Source of the DNA: Bifidobacterium ramosum
Lineage (GTDB): Bacteria > Actinomycetota > Actinomycetes > Actinomycetales > Bifidobacteriaceae
Assembly: GCF_009299505.1 (NCBI RefSeq)
Contig: NZ_WBSM01000002.1
Location: 62,001-126,000 of the forward strand
Length of the DNA: 64,000 nucleotides
Direction: 5' to 3'
Under the pieces are notes generated by a model that was not told where the DNA came from, did no database searches, and saw only the letters and a program-made list of their open reading frames with translations. Shown here piece by piece: positions 1 through 9,294 of the stretch (its first letter is position 1; the number at the start of each line of letters is the position of its first letter). The translations under genes were made by a program, and so were the position numbers.

Positions 1-2
1 CC

Positions 3-890
3 ATCGGCTGCAGGCCTCAGGTGGTGCTTGCATCCCTGCTGGCGTTGCCGCTGTTCTGGAATGACATCGTGACGTTGTGGCAGGAGGGTTGGCGGAGCCT
101 GCGTGCGTTCGGACGCGAGGCCGCCGTATGGCTGTGCGCTGCCGTGCCGTATGCGCTCGTCATCGCCGGACAATTTGCGTATAACGCGGCCCGGTTCGGC
201 AAAATCACCGATTTCGGATCGAACTATAACCTGACCGGCTATGACATGACGCACAATGAGGTCGGCATCAGCCGGTATATATCCTTCTTCTTCTATTATT
301 TCTTCCAGCCGCCGAACCTGTCGGGCCGGTTCCCGTTCGTCAACGAGGTGCTGTGGCCGACCGTCACCTTCCGCTCGTATCACTACAATGTGGGCAGTTA
401 TTTCCTGGCGATCGCGCCGTTCGCCCTGATCGTGTTCACGGTGTTCGCATGGCGCGCCGCCATGCGGCGGATCCAGGTGATGGGACTGTACGTCGCATCG
501 GGTATTGCCGTGTTCATGATGTTCATTGTCAATTCGCGAGCGAACGGCGTTGACTTCCGATATACGATCGATTTCGGATGGCTTATCGTCGTTGCGATGC
601 TGCTCATCGTATACGTTGCCGATGCAACTACCCGAGATGTCGGTGATGATGCGGCTGACGAACTGTCGAATGTCGGTTCCTCTGGTGGGGCATCGGGTAT
701 CGTTGCATCGTCCTTGCGCAGGATCCTGCACACGAATGTGTTCGGTTTCCTGACGCTCGGTATCGTGCTGTCGCTGCTGATGACGGTGTTCAAGCAGTGC
801 ATGGCCAGTGCGACGAACCTTGTCCCGACCATGAACATGGATGTGGACCGTTGGTGGGACATGGCTTCGTGGTTCATCTTCCTGCAATAG
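3..890 (+). CDS. polytopic membrane protein, 3' part of a gene cut by the window edge
   Basis: The frame is open from the first bases, so the true start lies upstream; the GTG at 21 is probably internal. The product has several strongly hydrophobic segments (around AVWLCAAVPYALVIAG, FLAIAPFALIVFTVF, GLYVASGIAVFMMF, GWLIVVAMLLIVYVA and FGFLTLGIVLSLLM), as in the C-terminal half of a GT-C type membrane glycosyltransferase. Just downstream, on the same strand, lies a GlfT2-like galactofuranosyltransferase, so a role in assembly of the same surface polysaccharide is likely but inferred. After the TAG at 888-890 an ATG follows at once and the frame stays open for 25 codons to the TAA at 966-968, so the TAG could be a shortening mutation. 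The family is not certain. Confidence 0.6.
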   Translation: MGCRPQVVLASLLALPLFWNDIVTLWQEGWRSLRAFGREAAVWLCAAVPYALVIAGQFAYNAARFGKITDFGSNYNLTGYDMTHNEVGISRYISFFFYYFFQPPNLSGRFPFVNEVLWPTVTFRSYHYNVGSYFLAIAPFALIVFTVFAWRAAMRRIQVMGLYVASGIAVFMMFIVNSRANGVDFRYTIDFGWLIVVAMLLIVYVADATTRDVGDDAADELSNVGSSGGASGIVASSLRRILHTNVFGFLTLGIVLSLLMTVFKQCMASATNLVPTMNMDVDRWWDMASWFIFLQ

Positions 891-976
891 ATGCCGCGCA
901 TCGGTCTGCTGAAGATCGATGCGGGCTACTATGATGTTTTCTCGGTCATACTGCACGCTCGTCTGTAAGGTAACGC

Positions 977-2857
977 ATGTCTCAGATCAAATTCGCCAAT
1001 ATCCTGCTGGAGAGGAACCCGCGCTCGCTGAGCTATCCTTCCCTGTACTGCAAGGCCGACGGCCCGGTCATCGAGGATGAGACAGCCGCGGATGGCTCTT
1101 GGCTGCTCTACGCCAAAGGCGAGTACGACTTCTCCACCTACTTCAACTCACTGTCGGTGCAGAAGCTGCGCAAGTACACAAACGCGTCCCGGTTTTTCCT
1201 GCACCTCGAGCTGAAGGGCGCCGTAGCCCACGTTCTGCAGACCAAGGGCGGCGTGTTTTCCGCGCATCCGGAGCCGGTCGAGGCCGTAACGGCGGACTTT
1301 CCGGCGTCTGACGACTGGCAGAGTGTCGATCTCGAACTGGAAGTGGACGACGACGCCGTGCTGGTCGGATTCACCATCGTCACCGAAGGTCGAGTCGCCA
1401 TTCGGAATAGCTACTATTCACTGGAATACGACGGTGAGCTGCGTCCCATCGAGCTGGTGCTGGCAACCACCACGTTCAAGAAGGAAAGCTTCATTGAGCG
1501 CAACATCGGTCTGGTCAAGGATCAGATCCTCGGCTCCGGCGAAGACATCGCTGATCACTTCCACATGTACGTCATCGACAACGGCCGTACCCTCGACGCC
1601 GACACGCTGAGTGACGAGCACGTCACCGTGCGCCCGAACCAGAACGTCGGTGGTGCCGGTGGCTTCACCCGCGGCATGATCGAAGCCATGGAGCAGCCGG
1701 TGCCGGCCACGAACATCCTGCTTATGGATGACGACGTGGCCGTCTCTCCGGAAAGCATCAAGCGCACCTACAATCTGTTGCGGCTGCTCAAGCCCGAATA
1801 CCATGACGCGATGATCTCCGGCGCGATGCTCAATTACGAAATCGGCGAGGACCAGTGGGAAGACACTGGCTGGATGACTCCGGAAGGCACGTTCTCCCCA
1901 GCCAAACCTGGTCTGCGCCTTACCAAGTACGAGGACGTCATCTTCAACGAGACGTTCAAACTGCCGAAGGTCATCCGCGAAAGCCACCAGCGTTACGCCG
2001 CATGGTGGTACTGCTGCATCCCGATCAGCGTCATCAAGGAGAACGGTTTGCCGCTGCCGGTGTTCGTACGCTGCGACGACGCCGAGTACGGCGTGCGCTG
2101 CGGCAAGGAGTTCATCACGATGAACGGCCTGTGCATCTGGCACATGTCGTTCCACGTGCGTTACAATGCGGCCGTTGAGCGGTACCAGACCACGCGCAAC
2201 ACGATGATCGCCCAGTGCACCACCGGTTTTGCGCCGAAGTCCGACTTCATGTACGAGCTGCATAACAACATTCGCCTCGAGCTCAAGAAGTTCGGCTATG
2301 AGAACGCCGAGCTGTGCCTCGACGCGTTTGAGGATTTCCTCAAGGGCCCGAAGTTCATTGCTCAGCCCGGCGCCGCAGAGAAGGCGTTCATGGACGCCAA
2401 CAAGCACAAGGAGAAGATGGTCTCCTTCGAGGAGGTGCAACGACGTGCCGAGGAGCTCGGCATCGAAGGTTTTGACCTGAGCCAGATCGACCGTCAGCTC
2501 GTCGATGGCGACAAACCGCGCACCCGCTTCGAGCGCCTCGAGGATTACGTGACCAACAACGGCCAGCGCTTCTTCAAGTATGAGGGCGAAGGCTACGCGG
2601 TCATCCCGGTGCTCGGATGGACGTACCCGGCCGGTGCGATCCACAACAAGAAGTACCTCATCGTTATCGACTGGTACAACAAGAAGGGTGCCATCCGAGT
2701 CAAGGATCCCAAGCGCTATGCGGTCATCGCCAAGCGCTACGAACGCGACCTCAAGTACTACAAGAAGAACATCGAGCGTTTGCGCAAGGAATACTCCGCT
2801 GCGCGCGAAGAGTTGACCTCCGTCAAGTACTGGAAGCACTATCTCGATATGGACTGA
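977..2857 (+). CDS. GlfT2-like galactofuranosyltransferase (paralogue 1)
   Basis: A 626-residue family 2 glycosyltransferase with the GlfT2 layout: an N-terminal beta-sandwich (about 1-155), a GT-A domain, and a helical, lysine-rich C-terminal region. Seen directly: ATTTFKKE, then VGGAGGFTRGM, the metal-binding triad in LLMDDDVAVSP near residue 252, WWYCC near 341, CDDAEYG near 367 and the catalytic-site histidine in CIWHMSFH near 388. These match the order and spacing known for mycobacterial GlfT2, which adds galactofuranose from UDP-Galf to a lipid-linked galactan on the cytoplasmic side of the membrane. An AAGG lies just before the ATG. It follows the membrane protein gene closely. Two more paralogues lie at 19.3 and 53.1 kb and glf at 55.3 kb. 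The linkage made by this copy cannot be read from the sequence. Confidence 0.88.
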   Translation: MSQIKFANILLERNPRSLSYPSLYCKADGPVIEDETAADGSWLLYAKGEYDFSTYFNSLSVQKLRKYTNASRFFLHLELKGAVAHVLQTKGGVFSAHPEPVEAVTADFPASDDWQSVDLELEVDDDAVLVGFTIVTEGRVAIRNSYYSLEYDGELRPIELVLATTTFKKESFIERNIGLVKDQILGSGEDIADHFHMYVIDNGRTLDADTLSDEHVTVRPNQNVGGAGGFTRGMIEAMEQPVPATNILLMDDDVAVSPESIKRTYNLLRLLKPEYHDAMISGAMLNYEIGEDQWEDTGWMTPEGTFSPAKPGLRLTKYEDVIFNETFKLPKVIRESHQRYAAWWYCCIPISVIKENGLPLPVFVRCDDAEYGVRCGKEFITMNGLCIWHMSFHVRYNAAVERYQTTRNTMIAQCTTGFAPKSDFMYELHNNIRLELKKFGYENAELCLDAFEDFLKGPKFIAQPGAAEKAFMDANKHKEKMVSFEEVQRRAEELGIEGFDLSQIDRQLVDGDKPRTRFERLEDYVTNNGQRFFKYEGEGYAVIPVLGWTYPAGAIHNKKYLIVIDWYNKKGAIRVKDPKRYAVIAKRYERDLKYYKKNIERLRKEYSAAREELTSVKYWKHYLDMD

Positions 2858-2892
2858 TCGTCTTCGGCAGTACCGGACGATTCCGCTGCAGG

Positions 2893-2930
2893 CAATGGGG
2901 TGGGTGGCTGACGGGCCGCCCACCCCATTG
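2893..2930. terminator. bidirectional hairpin between convergent genes
   Basis: A 15-bp stem with one wobble pair (CAATGGGGTGGGTGG against 2916-2930) with a short loop sits between the stop at 2857 and the convergent stop at 2937. It can serve both strands. Confidence 0.75.
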
Positions 2931-2936
2931 CGTTTA

Positions 2937-4613
2937 TCACGCGTGAATCCTGAATCCGAGGCAGCGCCGGAACAGCAGATCGCCCGTTGCCGCCAGACCG
3001 TCCGCGGCCAGCGGCATAAGCATCAGGGCGAAGGGGAAAGTGTAGACGCTTTTCGCTTCCCAGAGCAGGAAACATCCGAAACCGCCCAGCAGAATCATCG
3101 CAAGGAACAACATCGTATCCGAGCGGGTCGTATCATCGTTCGGCTGCTGCATCCAACGCCGATGCAATCCGGTTGCCATACCGACGCCGGCAAACGTATA
3201 TACGACGGTCTGATGAATGTTGGCGAAGGACAGCGCGATCGTATTGCTTCGTCCGAAGAACAGCAACGATGCGATGGGACCATTGCTCCGACGCTCGGCC
3301 AAAGCCGAATAATACAGTGTCTGATAGGTGGGTTCCGCCCATTCCGAGGCGAGTTTGTTGACGACAAACGAGACTGCGGATAGCGGGTTGGCGGCGAAAC
3401 CATGCAATGCGGCGGCAATGGTCGCATTGGCGGCCTGCTGCATCAAGACGGTGTCTCCGCCGGTCCTCCGATACACCTGAATCGCCTCGTTATACCACCA
3501 TCCCGGCATGGTCGTATAGGTGCTGTTCTGCGTCAGTCCGATGGCGATCCAGGAGGATTGGGGAAGTCCCGGGCCAAAGTGCTGACCTACCGCATGCTCG
3601 ACAATCAGCAGGGGAATGACCGACGCCTTGTTCGCCGCGTACAACAGAGCGAATGTGACGGGAACCATCCAATACCGTCGGTCGCGGATCGCGCAGATGC
3701 CCAGCACCAGCGCATAGGCGATCACAAACAGGATCACGGTTCCTTTGATCATGACGGCCACGGCCCCGATCACGAAGCACAGCACGATCCACGCCATGCA
3801 GGCGAGGCTGGATCGCTGCCGTACGGCCCGTAACGCAGCCATCAGCGACAACATCACGAAGAACAGTCCGGCAGTATTCGGATATATGAACGCCGCCGAC
3901 GTGACGAACGGCATCGAAGTCATGATCAGCAGCGTCTCCATGCGCTGTCCCTGCTCGGAAAGACCGAGCGCGGCCCCGATACGCTGCAGCATATATCCGA
4001 TGCCGCCCAGCATGATCGCGTTGATGATTTGAAACGCGAACAGATTGCCTGTGCCGAACAGTTTGAAGACTAGGGCGAACCACAGCATCGCGCCGGTCTG
4101 GAACGGATACCAGGAGAAATAACTGTAGGTGGACAACAAAGAGTCGGGCTGTGGAACGAATTCAGCGACCTTGCCTTCGACCAAGGCGTTGGCGGCGTTG
4201 ATCAGACTGGTCGAATCGCTGTAGTCGTAGACTTTCCCGGTGATGTTCAAAGCCGTGATCCACAATACGGCCATGGACAGCGTATATATGCCGGTGAACA
4301 GTCCCAGTCTCGTCTTCGGAATGATGCTCGTCCATAGTCTGGCGATGACGATGACCACGGCGCTCAAGATTATGACCCCTAATATGAACCACATGGATGG
4401 CAGGCCATGATGCAGCGTCATTCCCTCGCGGAACACGCGTCCCAGCTTCGGATCGTCGACAGGATTGAAATACCCGGTTGACAGGATTGACAGCACTGCA
4501 AGAAATATCAGTACCGCCAGTGCCAAGGCAAGAGTGGCCACCTGCAGCGTGGTCGAAACTCGCGTCGAGAGCGGAGCGGCGGTGTGATCGAAGCATGAAC
4601 GATGGTGTCGCAC
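2937..4613 (-). CDS. polytopic membrane protein, probable GT-C type glycosyltransferase
   Basis: About 558 residues with many transmembrane segments from the N-terminus (LALALAVLIFLAVLSIL) to the C-terminus. The open frame runs back to 4934, but that part overlaps the divergent gene at 4749 and reads as junk. I choose the GTG at 4613, preceded by AAGGA at a suitable distance and followed closely by the first membrane segment. Hydrophilic loops such as SYFSWYPFQTGAMLW and FIYPNTAGLFF lie between membrane helices, as in lipid-phosphate-sugar-dependent glycosyltransferases of Actinobacteria. A role in adding a sugar to the exported polysaccharide is inferred from the neighbours: GlfT2-like gene at 977, DUF2142-like gene at 4749. 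I see no motif that proves catalysis. Confidence 0.65.
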   Translation of the reverse strand: MRHHRSCFDHTAAPLSTRVSTTLQVATLALALAVLIFLAVLSILSTGYFNPVDDPKLGRVFREGMTLHHGLPSMWFILGVIILSAVVIVIARLWTSIIPKTRLGLFTGIYTLSMAVLWITALNITGKVYDYSDSTSLINAANALVEGKVAEFVPQPDSLLSTYSYFSWYPFQTGAMLWFALVFKLFGTGNLFAFQIINAIMLGGIGYMLQRIGAALGLSEQGQRMETLLIMTSMPFVTSAAFIYPNTAGLFFVMLSLMAALRAVRQRSSLACMAWIVLCFVIGAVAVMIKGTVILFVIAYALVLGICAIRDRRYWMVPVTFALLYAANKASVIPLLIVEHAVGQHFGPGLPQSSWIAIGLTQNSTYTTMPGWWYNEAIQVYRRTGGDTVLMQQAANATIAAALHGFAANPLSAVSFVVNKLASEWAEPTYQTLYYSALAERRSNGPIASLLFFGRSNTIALSFANIHQTVVYTFAGVGMATGLHRRWMQQPNDDTTRSDTMLFLAMILLGGFGCFLLWEAKSVYTFPFALMLMPLAADGLAATGDLLFRRCLGFRIHA

Positions 4614-4748
4614 GAAATCCTTATGATAACGGCCACTTCGGATGTGTTCGATATGATGGCAGGCAGAATGGCCGATGATGACACGACGGTGGTGTGACCG
4701 CGTGCCGCCCGGTATGGGCCGCACGAACCCCGTGCGAGGGAGGAAGAC

Positions 4749-6092
4749 ATGGCGGAATGGCGGCATGCCGCTTGCCAAGCGGTGATATCCAAGCTGGCAG
4801 AAATCAAACTGGAACTGCTCTACGGCATGGTGACTGTGGTGTCGGGACTCATACTCATCTGCAATGACCGATATCCGGCGCGCAATGACCGCGGCACGCA
4901 TTGGCGGCGCGCCCAGCAGATCGCATCCGGCCAATGGCTGCCGCAGCCCAGCCCTGACGGCCGTGATCTATGGGGCTGGTACAACCCCGATGGCGTGTTT
5001 GAAGCGTTCAACAACACTGCGGTGAACTCGCCGTTTGCATACTATCCGTCGCTCGTCGCCGGTTTCATCAGACAACACGATTTCGCGCTTGCATCCGTGG
5101 TGACATTGCTCTGTTCGACGATAGCGGTGATCGCGGCCATCCGCCTGGCGGGGAGTGCGCGATATGCCGTCGCCGCGGTCGCGCTGCTGCCGACGGTGTT
5201 CTTTTCGTTCACGTTTCCGACGGCGGATGCGGTCACCAATGCCGTATCGCTGCTGATCATGGCGTATGTGTTCCGATGCCGGCAGTGCAGCCGTTTGACA
5301 TGGCCGCACATCATCGGCCTGTCCGTGCTCGCCGTCGCATGCTGCCTTTCGAAAAGCACATGCGTCATGTTGCTGTTGCCCGTGGTGATGCTGGGATTTG
5401 CCGCGGATCCTGACGCAGAGGAAGGCCGCCGAAGATTCCGCTGCGACTGGCGTGTGCTGATTCCTGCGGCTTGCGGATCGGCGGCGTTTCTGGCGTGGAC
5501 GAGTCGCATTGGTGACATTCCGCCTTTGATCGGGTCGAATTTCGACCTTGCGCAGTATCAGGAGGCCAAGCGGCTGCTCCTTGGTCATCCGGCTGATTTC
5601 GTGCGCACGTTGTGGGTCACGTTGATTCAGCCGCTTGATCTGAATGCCGAGTTTGATCGGCATAATATGGCGCGCAACCTTCAGCTCTTCACCGGAACGG
5701 AAGACACCATGCTGCCCAATTCGGTGATGCTGTGTGTGCTGCTGGCATGCGTGTTGCTGGCTCTGAAAGGGAGCGGCTTCACGCGCATGCTGCTACCCAG
5801 TGATCGTGCGGCGTTGGTGTTGACGGTCATCGGTTTTTACGTACTGACCTGTGCGGCGATGATGCTGGTGGGACGTGGCGTCGTCTTGACCGCCGATAGA
5901 TTGGGGACGTACGCCGACGGCATGCAAAGCCGGTATTTCGTCCCAGTTCTTGTCCCGTTGCTCGCGTTGCTGCCGGATTTCGGGTTGCGCGTGCGCAAGA
6001 CGATTACACTGAACATGTGGATAGGCGGACTGGTCGTCTGCGGCTATGCGTTGCTGCTGTGCAGTCATCTGACCGAATTCGTCATCGTATGA
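4749..6092 (+). CDS. DUF2142-like polytopic membrane protein
   Basis: A 447-residue integral membrane protein with about ten hydrophobic stretches. After the first helix (LLYGMVTVVSGLILI) comes an extracytoplasmic-type segment with DRGTHWRRAQQIASGQWLP, which resembles the conserved 'H..R....G.w' region of DUF2142 proteins. Those are often found in surface-polysaccharide loci and are thought to be glycosyltransferase-like. The ATG has a strong ribosome-binding site (GGGAGGAAGAC). It is divergent from the membrane protein at 2937-4613 and is followed by the first SLH-like gene. Function is inferred from fold type and context only. Confidence 0.7.
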   Translation: MAEWRHAACQAVISKLAEIKLELLYGMVTVVSGLILICNDRYPARNDRGTHWRRAQQIASGQWLPQPSPDGRDLWGWYNPDGVFEAFNNTAVNSPFAYYPSLVAGFIRQHDFALASVVTLLCSTIAVIAAIRLAGSARYAVAAVALLPTVFFSFTFPTADAVTNAVSLLIMAYVFRCRQCSRLTWPHIIGLSVLAVACCLSKSTCVMLLLPVVMLGFAADPDAEEGRRRFRCDWRVLIPAACGSAAFLAWTSRIGDIPPLIGSNFDLAQYQEAKRLLLGHPADFVRTLWVTLIQPLDLNAEFDRHNMARNLQLFTGTEDTMLPNSVMLCVLLACVLLALKGSGFTRMLLPSDRAALVLTVIGFYVLTCAAMMLVGRGVVLTADRLGTYADGMQSRYFVPVLVPLLALLPDFGLRVRKTITLNMWIGGLVVCGYALLLCSHLTEFVIV

Positions 6093-6168
6093 GGGGTGCC
6101 GTGGTCGTGTCGACGGCACGATGGTGGCAGGTGTGGCATGCAGCCATCCACTCGGGAAGAAGGCCGGT

Positions 6169-7953
6169 ATGAAGAAGCGTACTCTACGGGTTGCCGTTGC
6201 ATTGCTGGTAGGAATGCTCACGGTCCACGTGCCGTTCGCGTATGCGGATACGGCCGAGACGGCTCCCGCATCCGCCGTCACGTTCGTCTACGGTACACCA
6301 AGCGGCCCGTGGTACCGCGATGTGCGTATCGGCAGCGCTTCAGCCGACGACAATGCGGGTGGCGACACGGACGGTCGGTTGTCCGCAGAAGACGATGCGA
6401 TGGTGCCGTCGGTTGCCGTCACCGCGCACGGATTGGACGCCGGCGTGACATATTGTGCGAATCTCAACCAGTTCTCCGACCCGCGTACGTATTACAGCGA
6501 CGGATATGACGGCTCATGCGCCGTTGCCGACGCGACGGGATCGGCGGTATTCCGTATCCGTCTCGTGGCGGGCACCACCGATTGGGAGACGCTTTCACCA
6601 TACGTGCACGATGGCGTGATCCAACTGTATGCACACGTGGCGCGCAAAGACGGGATCGTCAATGGCATTGCCGCCCCCGTCGCATCTGATATGGCGGGCG
6701 TATCCGTTCCCGTGGCATCGGTTTCCGATCTGGTGACGCTCGCAGAACCTCGTTTGAGCGTTACGGACGGTGTGGTGACGGTACGGTACGACTACCGTGT
6801 GCACACGGCACTCGCCAAGGTCGTCGCAGGCTCCTGTATCGCGTTCGATGCGTTCCGTATGACGGATCTCATGGTGACGGACAAAACGAATGCGCAGTAC
6901 CTGTATCTCGACACCGTAGATCCGCTGACCAATGAGACCGCGTATTGCGGTGGAACCGATGACGCCGACGCGACGAGCGTCACGGTTTCCGCCGATACCG
7001 GCAAAGGATCCGTCACGTCAGTCGAGCCACGTACCAGCGAGACATTGCCGGTCGCCGATTATCGGTACCGACGCCTGTGGGTCGCATCGCATCCGTCGGT
7101 GGTTGCAGACGGTGGGAACCATATGGTATCGGACTCGGTGCAGGTGACGGATACTGCTGCGGTGGCTGACTCACGTGGCACGACGGTGGAGAACGCGGTG
7201 CGCACGGTCATCCGTGCCAACCGCGGCGTGGCGAATGAGCCATTGGCGTCGGTGCGTGCCTCGTTGCAGTTTCGGTTTCGTGATGGATCGTATGTGGCGT
7301 TGCCATTCGTTGCGGTAACGACGGATATCTCGCAGGTCGCAGATGAATCGCTGGGTAAGTGCACGGCATCGTTCGATGACGTGACCGCGGCCACTCCGCA
7401 TGCGGATGATATTCGATGGCTCTCGTGCCGCGGCATCGCCGCCGGTTGGACTGATGCCGCCACAGGCGCGGCCGTGTTCCGTGGCATGAGTCCTGTGAAA
7501 CGTCAGGATATGGCCGCGTTCCTGTACCGTTTGGCAGGATCTCCGCTGTTCGACGAGACGAAGGCCGATAATCCGTTCGTGGACGTGGACGACGGCACCC
7601 CGCACTGCAAGGAAGTGCTGTGGCTGGCGGCTGCCGGCATTGCCGAGGGGTGGACGGAAGACGACGGTTCCAGAACGTTCCGCGGCGACGCCACGGTGAA
7701 ACGTCAGGATATGGCCGCGTTCCTGCGGCGGTTCGCAACGTATATGGGCGCGAATCCTTCGCTTGGCAACGGCATGACGTTCGCTGATGTCGATGCGCAG
7801 ACACCGCATGCGGAGGATATCGTATGGCTGGCGCGTGCCGGCATAACGACCGGTTGGCTGACGAAGAACGGCGCGCATGAGTTCCGCGGCGGCAGCATGA
7901 TCCTGCGTCAGGACATGGCCGCGTTCCTGCGTCGTGTGGGATCCGGCGTATGA
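6169..7953 (+). CDS. secreted SLH-like protein with an unrecognised N-terminal domain
   Basis: The start at 6169 (MKKRTLRVAVALLVG) gives a clean signal peptide cut near residue 26 (AYA/DT) and has a purine-rich site (GGGAAGAAGG) before it; the upstream ATG at 6121 would spoil the leader. The mature protein (594 residues before processing) has an N-terminal region of about 370 residues, then three SLH-like repeats from about residues 400, 470 and 538. Each has the form F-DV...TPH...I.WL...GI..GW...F-G...RQDMAAFL. The N-terminal part has PSGPWY, then LDAGVTYCANL and YYSDGYDGSC, a pattern that recurs in the protein at 28096. A second segment resembles parts of the proteins at 21411 and 28096. 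Probably anchored to wall polysaccharide by the repeats; the ligand or target of the N-terminal domain is unknown. Confidence 0.85.
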   Translation: MKKRTLRVAVALLVGMLTVHVPFAYADTAETAPASAVTFVYGTPSGPWYRDVRIGSASADDNAGGDTDGRLSAEDDAMVPSVAVTAHGLDAGVTYCANLNQFSDPRTYYSDGYDGSCAVADATGSAVFRIRLVAGTTDWETLSPYVHDGVIQLYAHVARKDGIVNGIAAPVASDMAGVSVPVASVSDLVTLAEPRLSVTDGVVTVRYDYRVHTALAKVVAGSCIAFDAFRMTDLMVTDKTNAQYLYLDTVDPLTNETAYCGGTDDADATSVTVSADTGKGSVTSVEPRTSETLPVADYRYRRLWVASHPSVVADGGNHMVSDSVQVTDTAAVADSRGTTVENAVRTVIRANRGVANEPLASVRASLQFRFRDGSYVALPFVAVTTDISQVADESLGKCTASFDDVTAATPHADDIRWLSCRGIAAGWTDAATGAAVFRGMSPVKRQDMAAFLYRLAGSPLFDETKADNPFVDVDDGTPHCKEVLWLAAAGIAEGWTEDDGSRTFRGDATVKRQDMAAFLRRFATYMGANPSLGNGMTFADVDAQTPHAEDIVWLARAGITTGWLTKNGAHEFRGGSMILRQDMAAFLRRVGSGV

Positions 7954-8049
7954 CGATGACAATGTGCGTTCAAGATCAAGGCAGTACGGCATCTGTGACT
8001 GGAAGGGGACGGTTCTCTGTGACCCATCGTGGCGGGACCGACCGCGCTT

Positions 8050-8055
8050 TATAAT
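8050..8055 (+). promoter_or_regulatory. probable -10 box of the gene at 8095
   Basis: A perfect TATAAT lies 39 bases upstream of the chosen ATG. No good -35 is visible at 16-18 bases before it, so this is a one-element call. Confidence 0.45.
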
Positions 8056-8094
8056 GATGCTGTCCGACATGAGAGAAGAGAAGGGACGTATTCG

Positions 8095-9231
8095 ATGATG
8101 AAGAGATCAAGCCGTAACGGTGCGGGTGTAGCCCGCGATATGAGAGCCGTTGGCACTGTCAAACGTGTGGTGAAAGCGGCGGTGGCCTCCCTTGCCGCAG
8201 TGACGTGCATGGCTGCGATGGCGGTGCCTGCACAGGCGAAATGGGTGCTGTACATCGAGAACTCTTGCATGTGGGTTGATGATCCGACGGTCGGCGAAGA
8301 CATATGCCCGGGTGCATTCGCCAACGCATCTCCGGCATTTGGCGCGAAAAAGAGCAACATACAGTACAAGGGTTATGACCATTTCCGTGATTTTCGCGGC
8401 GGATTGTCGGTGAAACGTCAGGATATGGCCGCATTCCTGTACCGTTGGGCTGGCTCTCCGGCCTTCACCCCGTCCGCGAAGGACAAGGCGTATTTTGCGG
8501 ATGTCACCAGTGCGACGCCGCATGCGAAGGAGATTTGGTGGATGGCGTCGAAGGGCATCTCCACCGGGTGGCAGCGTGCGGACGGTTCCCGCGTATACCG
8601 GGGCATGGGCGCTGTGGTGCGTCAGGACATGGCGGCGTTCCTGCATCGCCTGGTCGGAAGCAACGGGCCCAAGGTGGATGCTCCGTCACAGATCTCGTTT
8701 ACGGACGTGAACGCCGACACCCCGCATGCGGAGGATATCGCATGGCTGGCGTCCGTCAACGTGACCGAGGGATGGAAGCAGTCCAATGGTGCTCATGTGT
8801 TTCGCGGTACGCGGGCGATCGTGCGTCAGGATATGGCCGCGTTCCTCAATCGTCTGGCCGGCATAGATCTCAACTCGCTCGACGCGTTCACCGATTCGTA
8901 CTGGAGTGGTTATCTGTCGCTTTCGGGAGACAACATCACCAATGCGGTGTTCGTGGACGTCAGTGACCGCACGCCTCATTGGAAAGAGATCGCATGGATG
9001 ATGTATTACGGCATCTCCCTAGGATGGCCGCATAAGCGTCCGACCGGTCTTTCGACATGCAGTGCCAAGGATTACGGGAAGATCAACGTCCTTACTTTCG
9101 GCAATCCTCCTTCCAGTCGTAAGGAATTCGTCAACCGTGCGGGAGTCACCGAATGCAGGCCGGACGGATACTGGTATCCGGTCATGTACCACAGCATCGA
9201 TGAGGTTCCAAGCAACATTGTCTTCGACTGA
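8095..9231 (+). CDS. secreted protein made almost only of SLH-like repeats, apparently circularly permuted
   Basis: A 378-residue protein; start at 8095 chosen for the GAAGGGA site and a twin-arginine-free leader ending AQA/KW near residue 48. The mature protein begins with only the second half of a repeat (GYDHFRDFRGGLSVKRQDMA), continues with two complete repeats (FADVTSATPH and FTDVNADTPH) and ends with the first half of a repeat (FVDVSDRTPHWKEI...GISLGW) plus a tail of about 60 residues. The count of RQDMAAFL is still three. It thus looks like an SLH triplet opened at another point of the ring, with no effector domain, and could coat the wall or compete for binding sites. A TATAAT lies at 8050-8055, about 40 bases before the ATG. 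Confidence 0.82.
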   Translation: MMKRSSRNGAGVARDMRAVGTVKRVVKAAVASLAAVTCMAAMAVPAQAKWVLYIENSCMWVDDPTVGEDICPGAFANASPAFGAKKSNIQYKGYDHFRDFRGGLSVKRQDMAAFLYRWAGSPAFTPSAKDKAYFADVTSATPHAKEIWWMASKGISTGWQRADGSRVYRGMGAVVRQDMAAFLHRLVGSNGPKVDAPSQISFTDVNADTPHAEDIAWLASVNVTEGWKQSNGAHVFRGTRAIVRQDMAAFLNRLAGIDLNSLDAFTDSYWSGYLSLSGDNITNAVFVDVSDRTPHWKEIAWMMYYGISLGWPHKRPTGLSTCSAKDYGKINVLTFGNPPSSRKEFVNRAGVTECRPDGYWYPVMYHSIDEVPSNIVFD

Positions 9232-9237
9232 TCATGC

Positions 9238-9280
9238 AGTGAAAGAGGCTCGGAGATATTTTCTCCGAGCCTCTTTCACT
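9238..9280. terminator. 18-bp perfect hairpin between convergent genes
   Basis: The arms AGTGAAAGAGGCTCGGAG (9238-9255) and their complement (9263-9280) enclose an AT-rich loop. The hairpin lies between the stop at 9231 and the convergent stop at 9295 and can act on both. Confidence 0.85.
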
Positions 9281-9294
9281 ATGTCGGGACGCCG

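Noticed and set aside
1418-2923. 501-codon antisense frame opposite GlfT2-like paralogue 1
   Set aside because: Mirror of a strongly coding frame, no start signal, no family.
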